Shown one piece after another: positions 1-10,347 of a stretch of DNA of 64,000 bases. Numbering within the stretch: position 1 is the stretch's first letter; each line of letters starts with the position of its first letter. Made by a program: the position numbers and the translations under genes. Below the pieces are notes generated by a model, which saw only the letters and a list, made by a program, of their open reading frames with translations, had not been told where the DNA came from and did not search any database. This DNA comes from Neckera pumila (lineage: Eukaryota; Streptophyta; Bryopsida; Hypnales; Neckeraceae), in the NCBI GenBank assembly GCA_963969595.1, contig OZ018409.1, positions 21,608,975-21,672,974 on the forward strand, written 5' to 3'.

Positions 1-1819
1 GTGCAATTATAGCAAAAAATTATTAAAATAAAAATTAATAATAAAAACAAAAACAAAAACAATCTACTTGTGCTAGGTAAGATTGGTGATTATGATTTTA
101 AGTTTTTTTCTTAATCCTTTTTTAATCTTTTTAAAACTTGAATTTTTATATACTGCAATCAAAAGTCAAATGGCCCTTCATAGGGCCTAGAATTGTTGTA
201 ATGTTGAGCACCTTATTTCCACCTTTGGATTAACTATAGCACATTTGGATTCTAGTTGAATTTTACGTGAATGCCTATTGGGTGTCTATGAGTTGTCCAG
301 TTATGCCTTGCAAACAACGCACAATCTTTGTATTTTTCTATTTATTAATTCCCTACCATCAAATTTTACTAAAGAAACCTAGAAATTAACAACTAGGTTG
401 GATTTTGGCCTGTTAAGGCCAAAACTCTTGACCTCTAAAGGAATGTAAATCATACCTAAATCTAATCTATCAAAAGTTGTTGGTGGATGAAGTTCCAGCT
501 CAAAGTTGTTTTTTAGGAAACTTCATTCATTAATTTAATATAAACCTAATTATATGAATCCAAACTAACTTTGGATTTCAAGGTTGAGTTGGGAATGAAA
601 TCAGATTGTTAAGTCTAGAGTTTTACATTAATTGATAAAAGACTCTAAACTTCATCCAAATCTCAACTAGTCTAGGGCTAAATTTTGTTTATAATTATCT
701 TATAGAGTTTAAACCTAAATTCTAGGTTTGATTTGCCTTAAAATTCTCTCAAGTTTTTTTTTTTCCTACCGCAAATTTGTTAATTTGTTGTTTTTAGGAT
801 TTTCTAATTAATTAATTAACTACTAGCAATTATCTAGGATTCGTAGCCTAAACCTATTATTTTTAAAACTTCAACAACTCAAACTAACAAAGCATAAAAT
901 TACCTTTCCAATAAGATAAGACACTCAATTGAAGCAATTGAAGGATATGGGCAGATGAAGTTTTGACCACTAATTGGTTCATCAAAACTTCATCCACAAA
1001 TTCCTATTGACTTACTAATGACTTGACTTCTAACTTTAAATTTGCCTTTAAAATTAGATTTATTCTAAATTCTTTTATTCTTTTTTGGATTCTTTTATAT
1101 GATTTTGGCAATTTTCATCTATCAAACTTCATGCACGAGTAATTCTTTCAATTTTTAGCCAAAATTAAAGTGTAATACGTTTTTAAAATCTAGAAAAACA
1201 TTAAAAAAGGATTATCTTCTTTCATTTCTAAATAGAAGTTTTGGAGTATTCTGCATATTGTATAAAAGTCATTTCCACTACCAAGACAACCATGGTTAGA
1301 TTAAATTGGATCATTTTTTTGGCACTATCTCGGATCTAAGATAGAATAGAGATAAATTTAACATTAGATTCTAAGACTCCTAGCAATTTGACTTATATTT
1401 GATTCTAAAATTAATTCAAAACAAAAACATAAAACAAAAATAAAAGGCTAAATTAAAAAACAAAAGCAAAGAATTAGAAATAATGCCTCCAATGCTAATT
1501 GTACCATCATCCAAAATCACAAGTGTTATTTCTTTGTAATACTCCCTATTTTCCATCATTGAGTTTGTGTGTGTTGTTTGATTCCAAATTAACCTCTAAA
1601 GGACCAAGGCTATTTTGGTCAAAAACCACTCGAAATTGCAATTTTTATTGCAATTATTCAAGAAAACAAAACAAAATTTTTATATCAACAAAAAAACATT
1701 GGACTGTCAATATTGATGTTACATGGTACATTTTTGTTGATATAAAAATTTTGGGTTGTCAACATTAACATCACTGAAAATCCATCATAAAAAATTAGGG
1801 CTTGTCACCTAAATCATGT
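1..1819. other. AT-rich intergenic sequence, no gene seen
   Basis: This stretch is strongly AT-rich, with poly-A and poly-T runs and frequent stops in all frames. The only ORF of note (1499-1768, 89 codons) has low-complexity composition and no recognisable motif. I see no terminal repeats, splice-bounded exons or RNA gene. Confidence 0.6.
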
Positions 1820-2269
1820 ATTTCATACTCGGGGGGTGTAGTCATCGGGCGGATTAGCAAACTATGAGCGAAAAAATGATAGGGTATTTTTTATTCATTT
1901 GGGCTAAAAATTATAAAAGAGTTTAGAGTACTATAGGGTATAGAATATGGCATTGGATGTCTTTAAAGTACTATAGGATATGGAATAATAGGCCCCATTA
2001 GAAAATGCAGTAGTACTAAAATAGCCCCCTTTATATTAAATTCTTTGGCCAAATGTCTGAAATTGCTTATTGTACTATAGGAAATATACATCTTAGTTCA
2101 TGTAAGACTCTCGGATTCCTACAGTGACTTAACTACTCTTACAACTAAGTGTTATACATTGTACATGGATACATAATTTAGGGTCTGACTACTGTAAGTT
2201 AATACGGAGTATGATTTAATATTACAGAATACAAGATTGTGCAGATCTCGTTTAGGGTACTCAGTGATG

Positions 2270-2380
2270 GTTTACTGCGCTTAGGGGTCAGTTCAATCTG
2301 GCTCAGTGATGGGGTTTTTGGCTTAGGGGTCAGGGCAATCTGGCTCAACTCGGCTTAGGGGTCAGTTCACTTGAAGCCAA
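2270..2380 (+). repeat. Short degenerate repeat, three copies
   Basis: The phrase GCTTAGGGGTCAG followed by a (T/G)TCAATCTGGCTCA-like segment recurs three times within about 100 bp (near 2280, 2321 and 2353). It lies inside the 1828-3916 element and precedes the longer tandem array. No function is apparent. Confidence 0.6.
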
Positions 2381-2639
2381 CCGTTGCGTCTGAGTTTGCA
2401 AGGAAGAGGTTTAGGGTTTGTTCAATTGGTCGGGACTGGGTGCAATCTCCCGACGTGTGCAAGAATCCGGTCGTGGCATGTGCAAGGACCTGAGTTTGCT
2501 GTCGACGAGGTGGAGGATTTGTGCAATCAATTTGCTTTGGACGAGGTGGAGGGTTTGTGCAAGGACCTCAATTTGCTGGATACGGGGTTTACGGTTTGTG
2601 CGCCCGTTCAATTTCGGGTGTCCCACAGCAGCCCTTGTT

Positions 2640-2870
2640 ACGGTTTGGGACGGATCTGTGTTGTGCGTGTAGGGTTTACGGTTTGTGCAATCAATTTCGT
2701 TGGATCTGTGTTGTGCGTGTAGGGTTTACGGTTTGTGCAATCAATTTCGTTGTTTGGCTACGGGTTTGTGCAATCAATTTTGTTGTTTGGCTACGGTTTG
2801 TGCAATCAATTTTGTTGTTTGGCTACGGTTTGTGCAATCAATTTTGTTGTTTGGCTACGGTTGGTTCGTT
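2640..2870 (+). repeat. Tandem array of 51-bp and 30-bp units
   Basis: Two nearly identical copies of a unit of about 51 bp (about 2650-2700 and 2701-2751) include TAGGGTTTACGGTTTGTGCA. They are followed by about four copies of a 30-bp unit containing TTGTTTGGCTACGGTTTGTG (about 2750-2865). Several overlapping ORFs across 2384-3137 are by-products of the repeat being open in more than one frame. The array sits in the probable leader of the captured gene segment. Confidence 0.85.
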
Positions 2871-3251
2871 GGGAGCATCCCCAAGCAGCCCTCGTTACGT
2901 TTTGTTGCAAATCCGTCACGGTTTGGTACAGATCTGTGTTTTGGTTTTAGGCTTTACGACTTCAGGGTTTGGGGAATTGTTTTTTCTGTGTCTTTTTCTT
3001 GCGTGACAGCGTCACATGGTGCCTGGGGTCGCTGCGATCATCTTGGCACCTGCTGCTTTGAGGTATTGCTAGTCTCTGAATTGGGCAACGTAGGGTTTTG
3101 TATTGCGGTTGTCTTGTGGTCTTCAGGCTCTTGTTAATTTGTGGTTTACCTTTCAGGGTTTAGGGTGCATTGCTCTTGCGTTCTGGATCCAGATGTGCTG
3201 CGTGGTGTAATGACAGATTCGATTTGTTGAACGCAGGGTTTAGGGGCGTGG

Positions 3252-3473
3252 ATGATGGCGCTCAATTACAAGATCAGATTGTACTCTGTGGAGGATGATG
3301 TGGGGCGGCTGGAGCTACTCAGTCCGTTTTTTTGCAACTCCAGCGATACTTATGCGGATTTGCGCATGCGCATAGTCTTTGGCAATGCTAACTTTGGTCC
3401 CATTCACTGTGTTTGTAAACACAATGAGCATTATTTTTCTTACTCCATCATTGTGTACAAAAACTATGTTTGA
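3252..3473 (+). CDS. Captured first-exon-like ORF inside the 1828-3916 element
   Basis: This 73-codon ORF opens with two adjacent ATGs, downstream of a leader containing GGGTTTAGGGG, a telo-box-like motif common in plant 5' regions. The first 40 or so residues (MALNYKIRLYSVEDDVGRLE and the following stretch to DLRMRI) are varied and soluble-looking, as in real coding sequence. The tail after about codon 45 looks like intron or non-coding read-through. I do not recognise the family. The ORF lies wholly inside a transposon with a target-site duplication, so I read it as the 5' exon of a host gene taken up by the element rather than a complete gene. It could instead be a chance ORF. Confidence 0.35.
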   Translation: MMALNYKIRLYSVEDDVGRLELLSPFFCNSSDTYADLRMRIVFGNANFGPIHCVCKHNEHYFSYSIIVYKNYV

Positions 3474-3924
3474 TGTGTGTCCTAATACAGCTCCCACATG
3501 AGAATGAATCTTGTGAGATATCAAGTAAAGGGTGACACCAAAGTTTTTTTTGGAGTAAAAGCTTTCTTCTGTCAAATTTTGTTGTAACTTAAATTGTCGT
3601 TGGCCTGAAATTTTCTCAACATTTTTTGGGTCCATGCTGCATTATATATGTCGAGAACATTCCCTAAACCAAACCACCCCATTCAATTTTGGGCCAAAAT
3701 TATAGTAGAATAATTTTTCAATCTAATTTACCATATCATTTATTCATAGAAAATTGGAATTGTAAGTAATGCAAGCCCCTTCTCTATTAACCCAAATTAG
3801 AAAATTACATAATTGTAGCATGTGAAAAAAAAAAAAAAAAAAAGTAATAGCCCCCTATAAAATAGTGGTTGGTCGCTCATATATCCTTATTTTTTTAAGG
3901 CACAGCACCCCCCGAGATTTCATA

Positions 3925-4734
3925 TAGTGATTTTTTGTTTCTCTATCCTTGACCATGCAAATATAGACCAATTTTTTTTATTAATTGTTTCTTGTTTATT
4001 CAAGCCAGAATAAGTCGGAGATGTCTATAATATGAAATGGCAAAAGGAAAATGAAACAAAAAGATTGTATTGAGGATTGTGTTAAAACAAACAATTGTCA
4101 TCTCTTACTTGAAATGCACATCAAGTGGGAAATCAAATTGTTAAAGAAATCAAATTAGAGAAATACAATTGTTGGAGAATTCAAATTGTTGGAGAAATTA
4201 GTTAGGAAATCAAATTGTTGGGTACTCAAGGTCCTTCAATCTTCTACAATACATAGACTATGATCTAAATAGCTCTAATTTTTTTTTAATCAACATTTTA
4301 AAGTTATTAAGAGATTATAGTAGCAATGCTATATCCTCAAAAGTAGGTACAATGGGATCTTTTCTACAAAATTTGATGTTCTAAATTTGTCAATTTTATC
4401 ATTATTGAAATTGAAAGGAAGATCAAATTGACAAAGTAGAGTTAGAACTTCAAATTGCATGCAACAATGTCTAGTGTAAATGCAAGAGACAGTGTGCAAA
4501 TGCAAAATTAAGTGAAACCTTACTAAAGGCAAATACCATACTTCAACAAACTCAACAATAATATATCTCTCTCAAAACAACTATAAGACTTGACTTGGCA
4601 AAGAATGTCAAGTCAAGGGAGCCTCAAAGCTTTAAATACCCCACCCTAGTTGACAAAAAAAGTCAAGTTAGCTTCTATAACTCTACATGAACTCATGAAG
4701 TATAAGAACCATTTTTTTGCCTCTTAATAAGAAA
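3925..4734. other. AT-rich intergenic sequence, no gene seen
   Basis: The sequence between the 1828-3916 element and the tandem repeat at 4.7 kb is AT-rich, with short local repeats such as AATCAAATTGTTGG-like words around 4125-4225. The one ORF (minus, 4329-4532) has no recognisable features. Confidence 0.5.
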
Positions 4735-5300
4735 TTCACAGCTACAATAAAAACAAAAGTAGTTTTCTAAGTTTTTAATTCAAAAAGACTTTGAAATTCA
4801 ATAATTTTCATATTGTTTGTTGAAATGCCACAAAACAAAGCCATCCACCTCTTTTCATAGAAAGCTTTCCCATAGTACCAAGAACACTATTGAAGGACGC
4901 ACAACCTAAGAGATCTCATTGTAACAAATAAAAAAAATAAAAAACAACCTCAATTGAGTTATAGAGTAGTGTGCCCTACGCCGTTGCTACAACCAAGATA
5001 AAAATAAAAGTAATTTTCTAATTTTTGCATTCATAAAAATTCAAAAAATTCAATATCTTTTACACTAGTTGTCTAAACATTTCAAAAAGCCCATGCATCC
5101 CTGTGGCTTTCAGAGGGCTTTAATTCTACAATATAAAGAAAATAGGTGGAAGACACATGGTGCAAAAGCTTTGATTCACTGTAATAATTAACAAACAAAA
5201 GGAAACATCCTCATTTAATAATGTATAGAAAGACCAGTGTACCTTGTGCCATTGCCATAGTCAAAATATAACTATATAAGTAAAAGTACTTTTTCAATGG
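4735..5300. repeat. Tandem repeat, unit of about 250 bp, a little over two copies
   Basis: A unit beginning near GCTACAA-x-AAAAGTAnTTTTCTAA recurs at about 4739, 4983 and 5250. It includes poly-A-flanked AACAAACAAAA and ends in a GTGTGCCcTacGCC-like or GTGTACCTTGTGCC-like word. The copies are diverged and the third is truncated. No coding capacity is evident. Confidence 0.6.
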
Positions 5301-5339
5301 GCCCCTTTTTATTATGGGCTCCTTTGTAAAGGGTGACGC

Positions 5340-5720
5340 TCCCCTCCCTCGAAACATCTGTGCTAGTTACGGTCCTGTCAGAAGGACGCTTTCGCTCCCC
5401 TGACGGGGAACATTGGCGTTGGGGAGGAACAAGATGTCGTAAAACAACCGAGACGTACGCTGGTAAGGAAGTTCTTGTGTTGCTTTGCGGCATGGTTGCA
5501 TTGTAGGAATGGATGTGTTAGGAGCAATCGAGAAGGCGGGAGCATTTGATACTCCTTGTAAGTTACAATTAGTCTCTTTGATGCTCTCGCTGCGGAGAAG
5601 AAGCTTTGCGAAGATCATCTGCTCACGTACAGTTGAAGCTTCACTCAGTTGATGCTAAGAATTGGTCAAAAATAGTCAAAAACGAGCCATGGTTTAAGCC
5701 CAAATCCATGATTATCACAA
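5340..5720 (+). pseudogene. Coding-like relic of unknown identity
   Basis: GC content rises sharply here. Short stretches read like coding sequence in different plus-strand frames: for example PDGEHWRWGGTRCRK near 5400-5445, GAIEKAGAFDTPCKLQLVSL near 5520-5580, and a segment around 5630-5720 containing SVDAKNWSKIVKNEPWF and ending in a stop. The frames do not join without shifts or unseen introns. I cannot name the family. A decayed gene fragment is the simplest reading. Confidence 0.3.
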
Positions 5721-5855
5721 ATTGAGTTTCGCCTTATATACTTGGTATATATTGAGGAGGCCGGGGTGCAGATCCAGCTAGGCTGATGCATTTCTAGCTA
5801 GCACCACGATTTATATTTTTATGTTTGTTTAATTGCGTCACTTGCAAATGGACCA
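5693..5855. repeat. Direct repeat copy A, with uninterrupted MITE target
   Basis: This segment of about 160 bp recurs at 6487-6533 plus 7084-7190 (copy B). Shared words include AAATCCATGATTA, CACAAATTGAGTTTCGCC, GGAGGCCGGGG, CTAGGCTGATGCATTTC and CACGATTTATATTTTTATGTT. Copy A is continuous across the point where copy B is split by a 550-bp insertion, so A preserves the empty site (around 5741-5755). Confidence 0.85.
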
Positions 5856-6484
5856 CAGGGAAGGTAGGAAACTTTACCTGATGCACCATCAGGTAAAGTG
5901 CATTATTTTTCCCACATTCTACTGTTCATGAAAGGGGAAAGTATGAATTCATTAGTTGATCATGTGGTAAAGTGTGAGTTCAACAAACACTTAACACATG
6001 AAGAGGGAAATTTTTGTACCTTTCCCACATGGTATAACACATCCCCAAAGAATGTGATTTTACCATGTGGTTCTTTGTTGTAGACATTATCCCATAAGCA
6101 TTGTTGTTGGTGTCTGAGACTCTCATGAACTATTAAAGGCAAGTCTTTCTCCAGTTTCTCTGTGGATTGTACTTCATATCTTCAAGAAGTATATATTGTA
6201 TTGTACAATGTATTATATATAGTGTATAATAAATTATACTTTATAATTAAATATAGGATAAAAATACACAATAATAGAAATGTAAATTAATGTAAAATTT
6301 CTACCCCAAAATTTTCTCTCTTTTTTTATAATGTATTTAGTCCTTTCCATACTCCATTACCACAAGGTAATTCATTACCAGATTCCCATGAGGTAATCTT
6401 CAAATTTTTGCCTTCACAGATTATGCTATTATTCAGGTAAACGCTTCATTGATTGCCATGAGGGAATGGACTCTACCTTCCCTG
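5856..6484. mobile_element. hAT-like non-autonomous element
   Basis: The 629-bp segment begins with CAGGGAAGGTAG (5856-5867) and ends with its exact reverse complement (6473-6484). A CAGGG start with terminal repeats of about 12 bp is typical of plant hAT elements. I do not see a convincing 8-bp target duplication in the immediate flanks, which may have diverged. The interior has no transposase, and small ORFs (for example 5898-6083) look incidental. It lies exactly between copies A and B of the 160-bp direct repeat. Confidence 0.6.
5871..5899. repeat. Perfect 13-bp palindrome with 3-bp loop
   Basis: ACTTTACCTGATG (5871-5883) is followed by three bases and then by its exact reverse complement (5887-5899). 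It sits four bases inside the left terminus of the hAT-like element, where subterminal transposase-binding motifs usually lie. A hairpin or protein-binding role is inference only. Confidence 0.8.
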
Positions 6485-6533
6485 TGAAATCCATGATTAC
6501 CACAAATTGAGTTTCGCCTTTGTATACTTGGTA

Positions 6534-7083
6534 TAAGGTGGGTACATCCAAATGCGCCACTGACCTTAAACCGCCATCTAAGGTGGGTACACCCAAATGC
6601 GCCATTGATCTTAAACAGCCATCTATACTCTCTGTACATCTCCAAAATCAGTTCTGTACCTATGTGGAAGAAAAGCTTTTAGAACCAAACTTTGTTCCTT
6701 AATAACTTTTGCTTACAGTATCCAAATGCTACGTTCTTTGGTGCGTTGGAACCTCCTTTCACTTGCCAATAAGACTGTATGAAAATCTGACTAGCCTAGT
6801 AACAGTAACTAGGCACAGTACCAATTTGTGGCGGTTTTGGGTATACCCACCTTATACTCTCTGTACATCTCCAAAATCAGCTCTGTACCTATGTGGAAGA
6901 AACGCTTTTAGAACCAAACTTTGTTCCTTAATAACTTTTGCATATAGTATCCAAATGCTACATTTTTTGGTGCGTTGGAACCTCCTTTCACTTGCCAACA
7001 AGGCAATATGAAAATCTGACCAGCCTAGTAACAGTAACTGAGCACAGTACCAATTTGTGGTGGTTTTGGGTGTACCCACCTTA
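6534..7083. mobile_element. TA-flanked mariner-like MITE with internal duplications
   Basis: Both ends read TAAGGTGGGTACAyCC inward and each is flanked by TA (6532-6533 and 7084-7085), as in the Tc1/mariner/Stowaway group. The left end is present twice as a 45-bp tandem repeat (from about 6535 and from about 6580), each copy starting with the terminal motif. The main body is also duplicated: a unit of about 230 bp starting TATACTCTCTGTACATC occurs at 6624-6852 and 6853-7083, with an internal GTATACCCACCTTA terminus between the copies. The element interrupts copy B of the 160-bp direct repeat. Overlapping ORFs here are by-products. Confidence 0.85.
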
Positions 7084-7590
7084 TATCAAGGAGGCCGGGG
7101 GGCAGATTGAGCTAGGCTGATGCATTTCCAGCTACCACGATTTATATTTTTATGTTCGATTGACTGCGTCACTTGCAATGGACTGCCGCTACAGCTTTCG
7201 TTCTGGTAATTTGGTTTCCAGAGGCTTCAAAGGCCCAATGATGCAACTTCAATCATACTGTAAATTGATCCCAGTATATATTTTCCATGTCCATGCATAT
7301 TGGGTATGCTCTCTCGGTCGTACGTTTTTCTTGCACTTACGTACGTATGTTTCTCATTGCAGCAGCCGTTTATGGTACTTCTGCGTGCACCTCATGGAAG
7401 ACCATGACCTCTCTATTCTTTTTGGTCTTTATAGTTGGTAATGATGGCTGAACCTCTTAATATTAGTTGTAGTTACAGTTATAATTATTCTGCAAAAGTT
7501 CCGATTTGCTCAGATCACTGAAACTAGTTTTGCAATTGTTGAACCAGCGGCATGCATGTCAAGAGCTCAAAATGGTGAGAAATACAAGAC
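7084..7590. other. Rest of repeat copy B and unassigned sequence
   Basis: The first 100 bp continue the direct repeat that copy A shows uninterrupted. The following 400 bp contain an ORF (7160-7441) without recognisable motifs and a TCATTGCAG-type possible splice acceptor near 7358. Its closeness to the PPR fragment suggests it may belong to the same decayed gene, but I cannot show this. Confidence 0.35.
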
Positions 7591-7593
7591 TGC

Positions 7594-7936
7594 ATTTTCC
7601 ACACCACTTTAATCTCAGCATGTGCAAAAGCTGGAAGGATTGACCTAGCTGATGTTCAAGGTGTGTGACTGGATAAAAATGTGCTTTGGCGTAGATACGT
7701 TTACAGTGCCAGGCATAATAAATCACAGCATTTCAATCTTGAGAGACGTTTAGCATAGTTAAGTCTTGTATATCATATTTGATGCTTAGCAGTTTTGTGG
7801 CACTTCCTCAATGCGAGGGAGACAGATCGAAGGCACACACACAAACTTTCAAACTTTGGGGGCCGTGATCGACGGGTGTGCACGCGCTGGACATGTTCCC
7901 AAAGCTTTCGGGATTTATAAGAAAATGTCGAATCAG
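7594..7936 (+). pseudogene. Pentatricopeptide-repeat (PPR) gene fragment, MRL1-like
   Basis: Two separated segments carry clear PPR helices. The first, about 7594-7661, reads HTTLISACAKAGRIDLADVQ and ends at a possible GT donor. The second, about 7802-7936, includes MRGRQIEG, then TLGAVIDGCARAGHVPKAFG and IYKKMSNQ before another GT. The spacing and wording match consecutive 35-residue PPR units. The ALIDGCARAGxVxKAFG wording is what I recall from the plant rbcL mRNA-maturation factor MRL1 and relatives. The phases of the apparent exons do not fit cleanly and I find no intact start, organelle transit peptide or further repeats, so this is a fragment. Naming MRL1 is from memory and tentative; membership of the PPR family is much firmer. 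Confidence 0.6.
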
Positions 7937-8231
7937 GTACATTTTCCTGAAATTATATCATTCACGTAATAATGAAACATATGTTCTGTGTTTGTAAGTC
8001 AATGTTTTTAACCCCTCAAGCACCTAGAATTTTTCATCAATTCAATTGATCTTATATTGATCATTATCCTTAAGATGGAGCCAGATTTTATGTTACCAAA
8101 ATCAGTGAATAGCATTGCATGTGTCGGTCAATAGTAACAAAGTTCAGTGAAAGAAATGTCCCATTGTATGTCTTCAAGAGTGCTTGAACCGATTGATATG
8201 AGGGCTGGCCCAATTTGGACTATTTGGACTT

Positions 8232-8674
8232 TTGAAGGTTAAGATATGTGAAGGTGCCCATACTGAATGGTTTAATAGATTTGCTACATCTGGACTCTTA
8301 TCTAGTTGCCAATTTGTTGTTTCCAATGCATGTTTTAACGACAGGACTAAGTATTGTCATCTTCAATTTGTCAAACAGAATGTGAAACTAGATGGAGTGA
8401 TCTTCAATATGTTGCTCTAGATCATTACACCTACGACACCTTACTGCAGCTTGAGCGTGAGTTGGTGAAGTATGCAACGTCCCCTTCAGATAAAGGATTC
8501 TACTTTAGTGAGGACTTAATTCTTAAACATCACACCAGACTTTGTGCATATTGCTTTTGGGGGTTGATCCGTAAGACTCTTTACCCTTGTCTTGTTCTCG
8601 GATTAGTCAAAATGCAAGCCTGTAGCTCATGTACCAAAATTCTAGGACTCAAGCGACATTGCCTGCTCACATGA
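8232..8674 (+). pseudogene. Coding-like relic downstream of the PPR fragment
   Basis: Two overlapping plus-strand ORFs (8232-8420 and 8354-8674) contain coding-like stretches such as VKQNVKLDGVIFNMLL, then in the next frame YTYDTLLQLERELVKYATS. The wording before the switch resembles a PPR unit but is not enough for a call. A frameshift near 8400-8415 would join the two. No start codon, transit peptide or promoter can be assigned. Confidence 0.25.
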
Positions 8675-8679
8675 AGACT

Positions 8680-9634
8680 TGTAATAATCTCAATGGTCAT
8701 GTTAGTGATGCGTAGGGTCTTTTTTATTCATGAAAGGTAACATTTCTACCGAATTGTAAAATATTACGTGTAATGTACTAATATAGAGTGCAAGCTTAAA
8801 TTTCAAAAAGGAAAATTTGAGAATCTTATTAGAACATGCAAGTGCCCTCTTAACACGTGGATATGGTGGGGAAGTTGTATTTGCTGTACGATGTCACTGA
8901 GGATGCCTCTGGTAGTGCGGCATGAATTTACATTGGTGAAAACTCTTGGCAATGGATCCAAAATTCATGTCAATCCAAAATTTGCACAAATCTAGTCTTA
9001 GATTTCAATCATGATGAGTTTGCACTTCAAAATTAAAGACTATTAATAACAATAAAAATGAATCTCTATAATAGAGCCAACTTTCATCAACACATGGTTC
9101 TTTGAAGGTGATTTCCTAGGGCCCACATGTCTTGTTAATTTTCTTCAAAACTAAAAATTAGAATGACCAAAATTGGACCAAAGTGGCTTTGATAATAGTC
9201 ACTCCTATGATTGAAGAAGGAATGAAGCTCGACTGATACAAATTTTTATTTCTCTATGCTGTTGCCATAAGGATTCAATTGTGGTGCTTGCTATCTCCTT
9301 AATCTTTTCTGTTTGTCTTTATTAGACTTGGAGTTTTTTTAGAAATTATAGACTTCACTAAGGTGAGGATAAGAAGCAATCAAGTGCCATCTTAAGTTGT
9401 GGTGTCCCAGCTTTTCAATCTCTATAGTGTAACTAGTGCCCTCCAAGTTACATGAGTATTAAGCTGACAGTGCTGTGACCTAGATGATATCCAAATTGCA
9501 CGACTCATCATTCTTCAAGTTAACAAACTAACATCTTAAGTTGACTTTATTTTATTGATCATGATTGTTTGTAATAGAAACACTCAAAAGCATTGATTTT
9601 GCTGTTGAGCACATTATTCCATCGGCTTTTTTTG
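8680..9634. other. Intergenic sequence, no gene seen
   Basis: No ORF, terminal repeat or RNA gene stands out. The sequence is moderately AT-rich and unique within the window as far as I can see. Confidence 0.5.
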
Positions 9635-10057
9635 GTTGAAGAATTTGACTAAACCTAGTTAATTATTTAACCTCTAAGTAATACACAATGAGCAATACAT
9701 TCTTATGCAATTGCAATTGATCATACTAGTTATCACTTTCAAAAATATTGGTGGTGAAGATTTAAATTTTGATAGCACAAACTTAAAAGAAATATCAAAA
9801 CACATCCTTTTGGAAGAAATCTCAAAAAAGTTATTGCAACAAATAGTTGAAGAATTTGACCAAATCTAGTTAATTATTTAACCTCTAAATGATATACAAT
9901 GAGCAATACATTCTTATGCAATTACAACGATCATGCCAATTATCACTTTCAAAAATATTGGCAGTGAAGAATTAAATTTTGATTGCACAAACTCAAAAGA
10001 AATATCAATACACATCCTTTTTGGAAAAAATCTCAAAAAAGTTATTGCAACAAACGG
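9635..10057. repeat. Tandem duplication of about 210 bp
   Basis: The unit starting GTTGAAGAATTTGAC is present twice head to tail (9635-9844 and 9845-10057). Copies agree over most positions, including TAGTTAATTATTTAACCTC, AATGAGCAATACATTCTTAT and CTCAAAAAAGTTATTGCAAC. Differences are scattered point changes, so the duplication is moderately old. No coding content. Confidence 0.9.
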
Positions 10058-10347
10058 TTTTCCAAGACGCCCCGCCCGCGCCGCACACACAAACTAAGAG
10101 TGCAAACTGGCCACGATCCAGTCACAAGTATTGCATCAGGTTTTGCGTCGAACAATGATACGATGCATTAGTACAATAGAGATGAGGGTAACATATATAC
10201 ATGAATGAGTCTGATTTTCAAGTAGACATTTGCTGCTTTTGAAATGCTCGTACATCCAACACCACATGTTGGTTGGAGCCTGTCTCCTCAGCTCTAAATA
10301 ACAGCGACTCTATACATTTGAACCATTTCTTACAAGACAATCCCCCC

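Larger units (their letters stand above)
1828..3916. mobile_element. Non-autonomous DNA transposon with 8-bp target duplication and cargo
   Basis: The two ends are inverted copies of CTCGGGGGGTG (1828-1838 and 3906-3916). Directly outside each lies the same 8-bp word, ATTTCATA (1820-1827 and 3917-3924), a perfect target-site duplication. Just inside, both ends also share an inverted TATGAGCGA motif, near 1860-1870 and 3875-3885. An 8-bp duplication is the length made by hAT (and P-type) transposases, but the terminal sequence is not a typical hAT CAGGG start, so the superfamily is open. No transposase is encoded. The interior from about 2250 to 3475 differs in base composition from the ends: it is G-rich, contains plant telo-box-like AGGGTTT words, tandem repeats and an ATG-led exon. 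The interior therefore looks like captured host sequence. Confidence 0.8.

Noticed and set aside
2384..3137. Several overlapping plus-strand ORFs of 70-160 codons
   Set aside because: They run through tandem repeats in all three frames with no consistent start or motif; by-products of the repeat.
2400..3245. Telomere-like GTTTAGGG words
   Set aside because: Scattered single words, not a tandem TTTAGGG array; better read as telo-box promoter elements.
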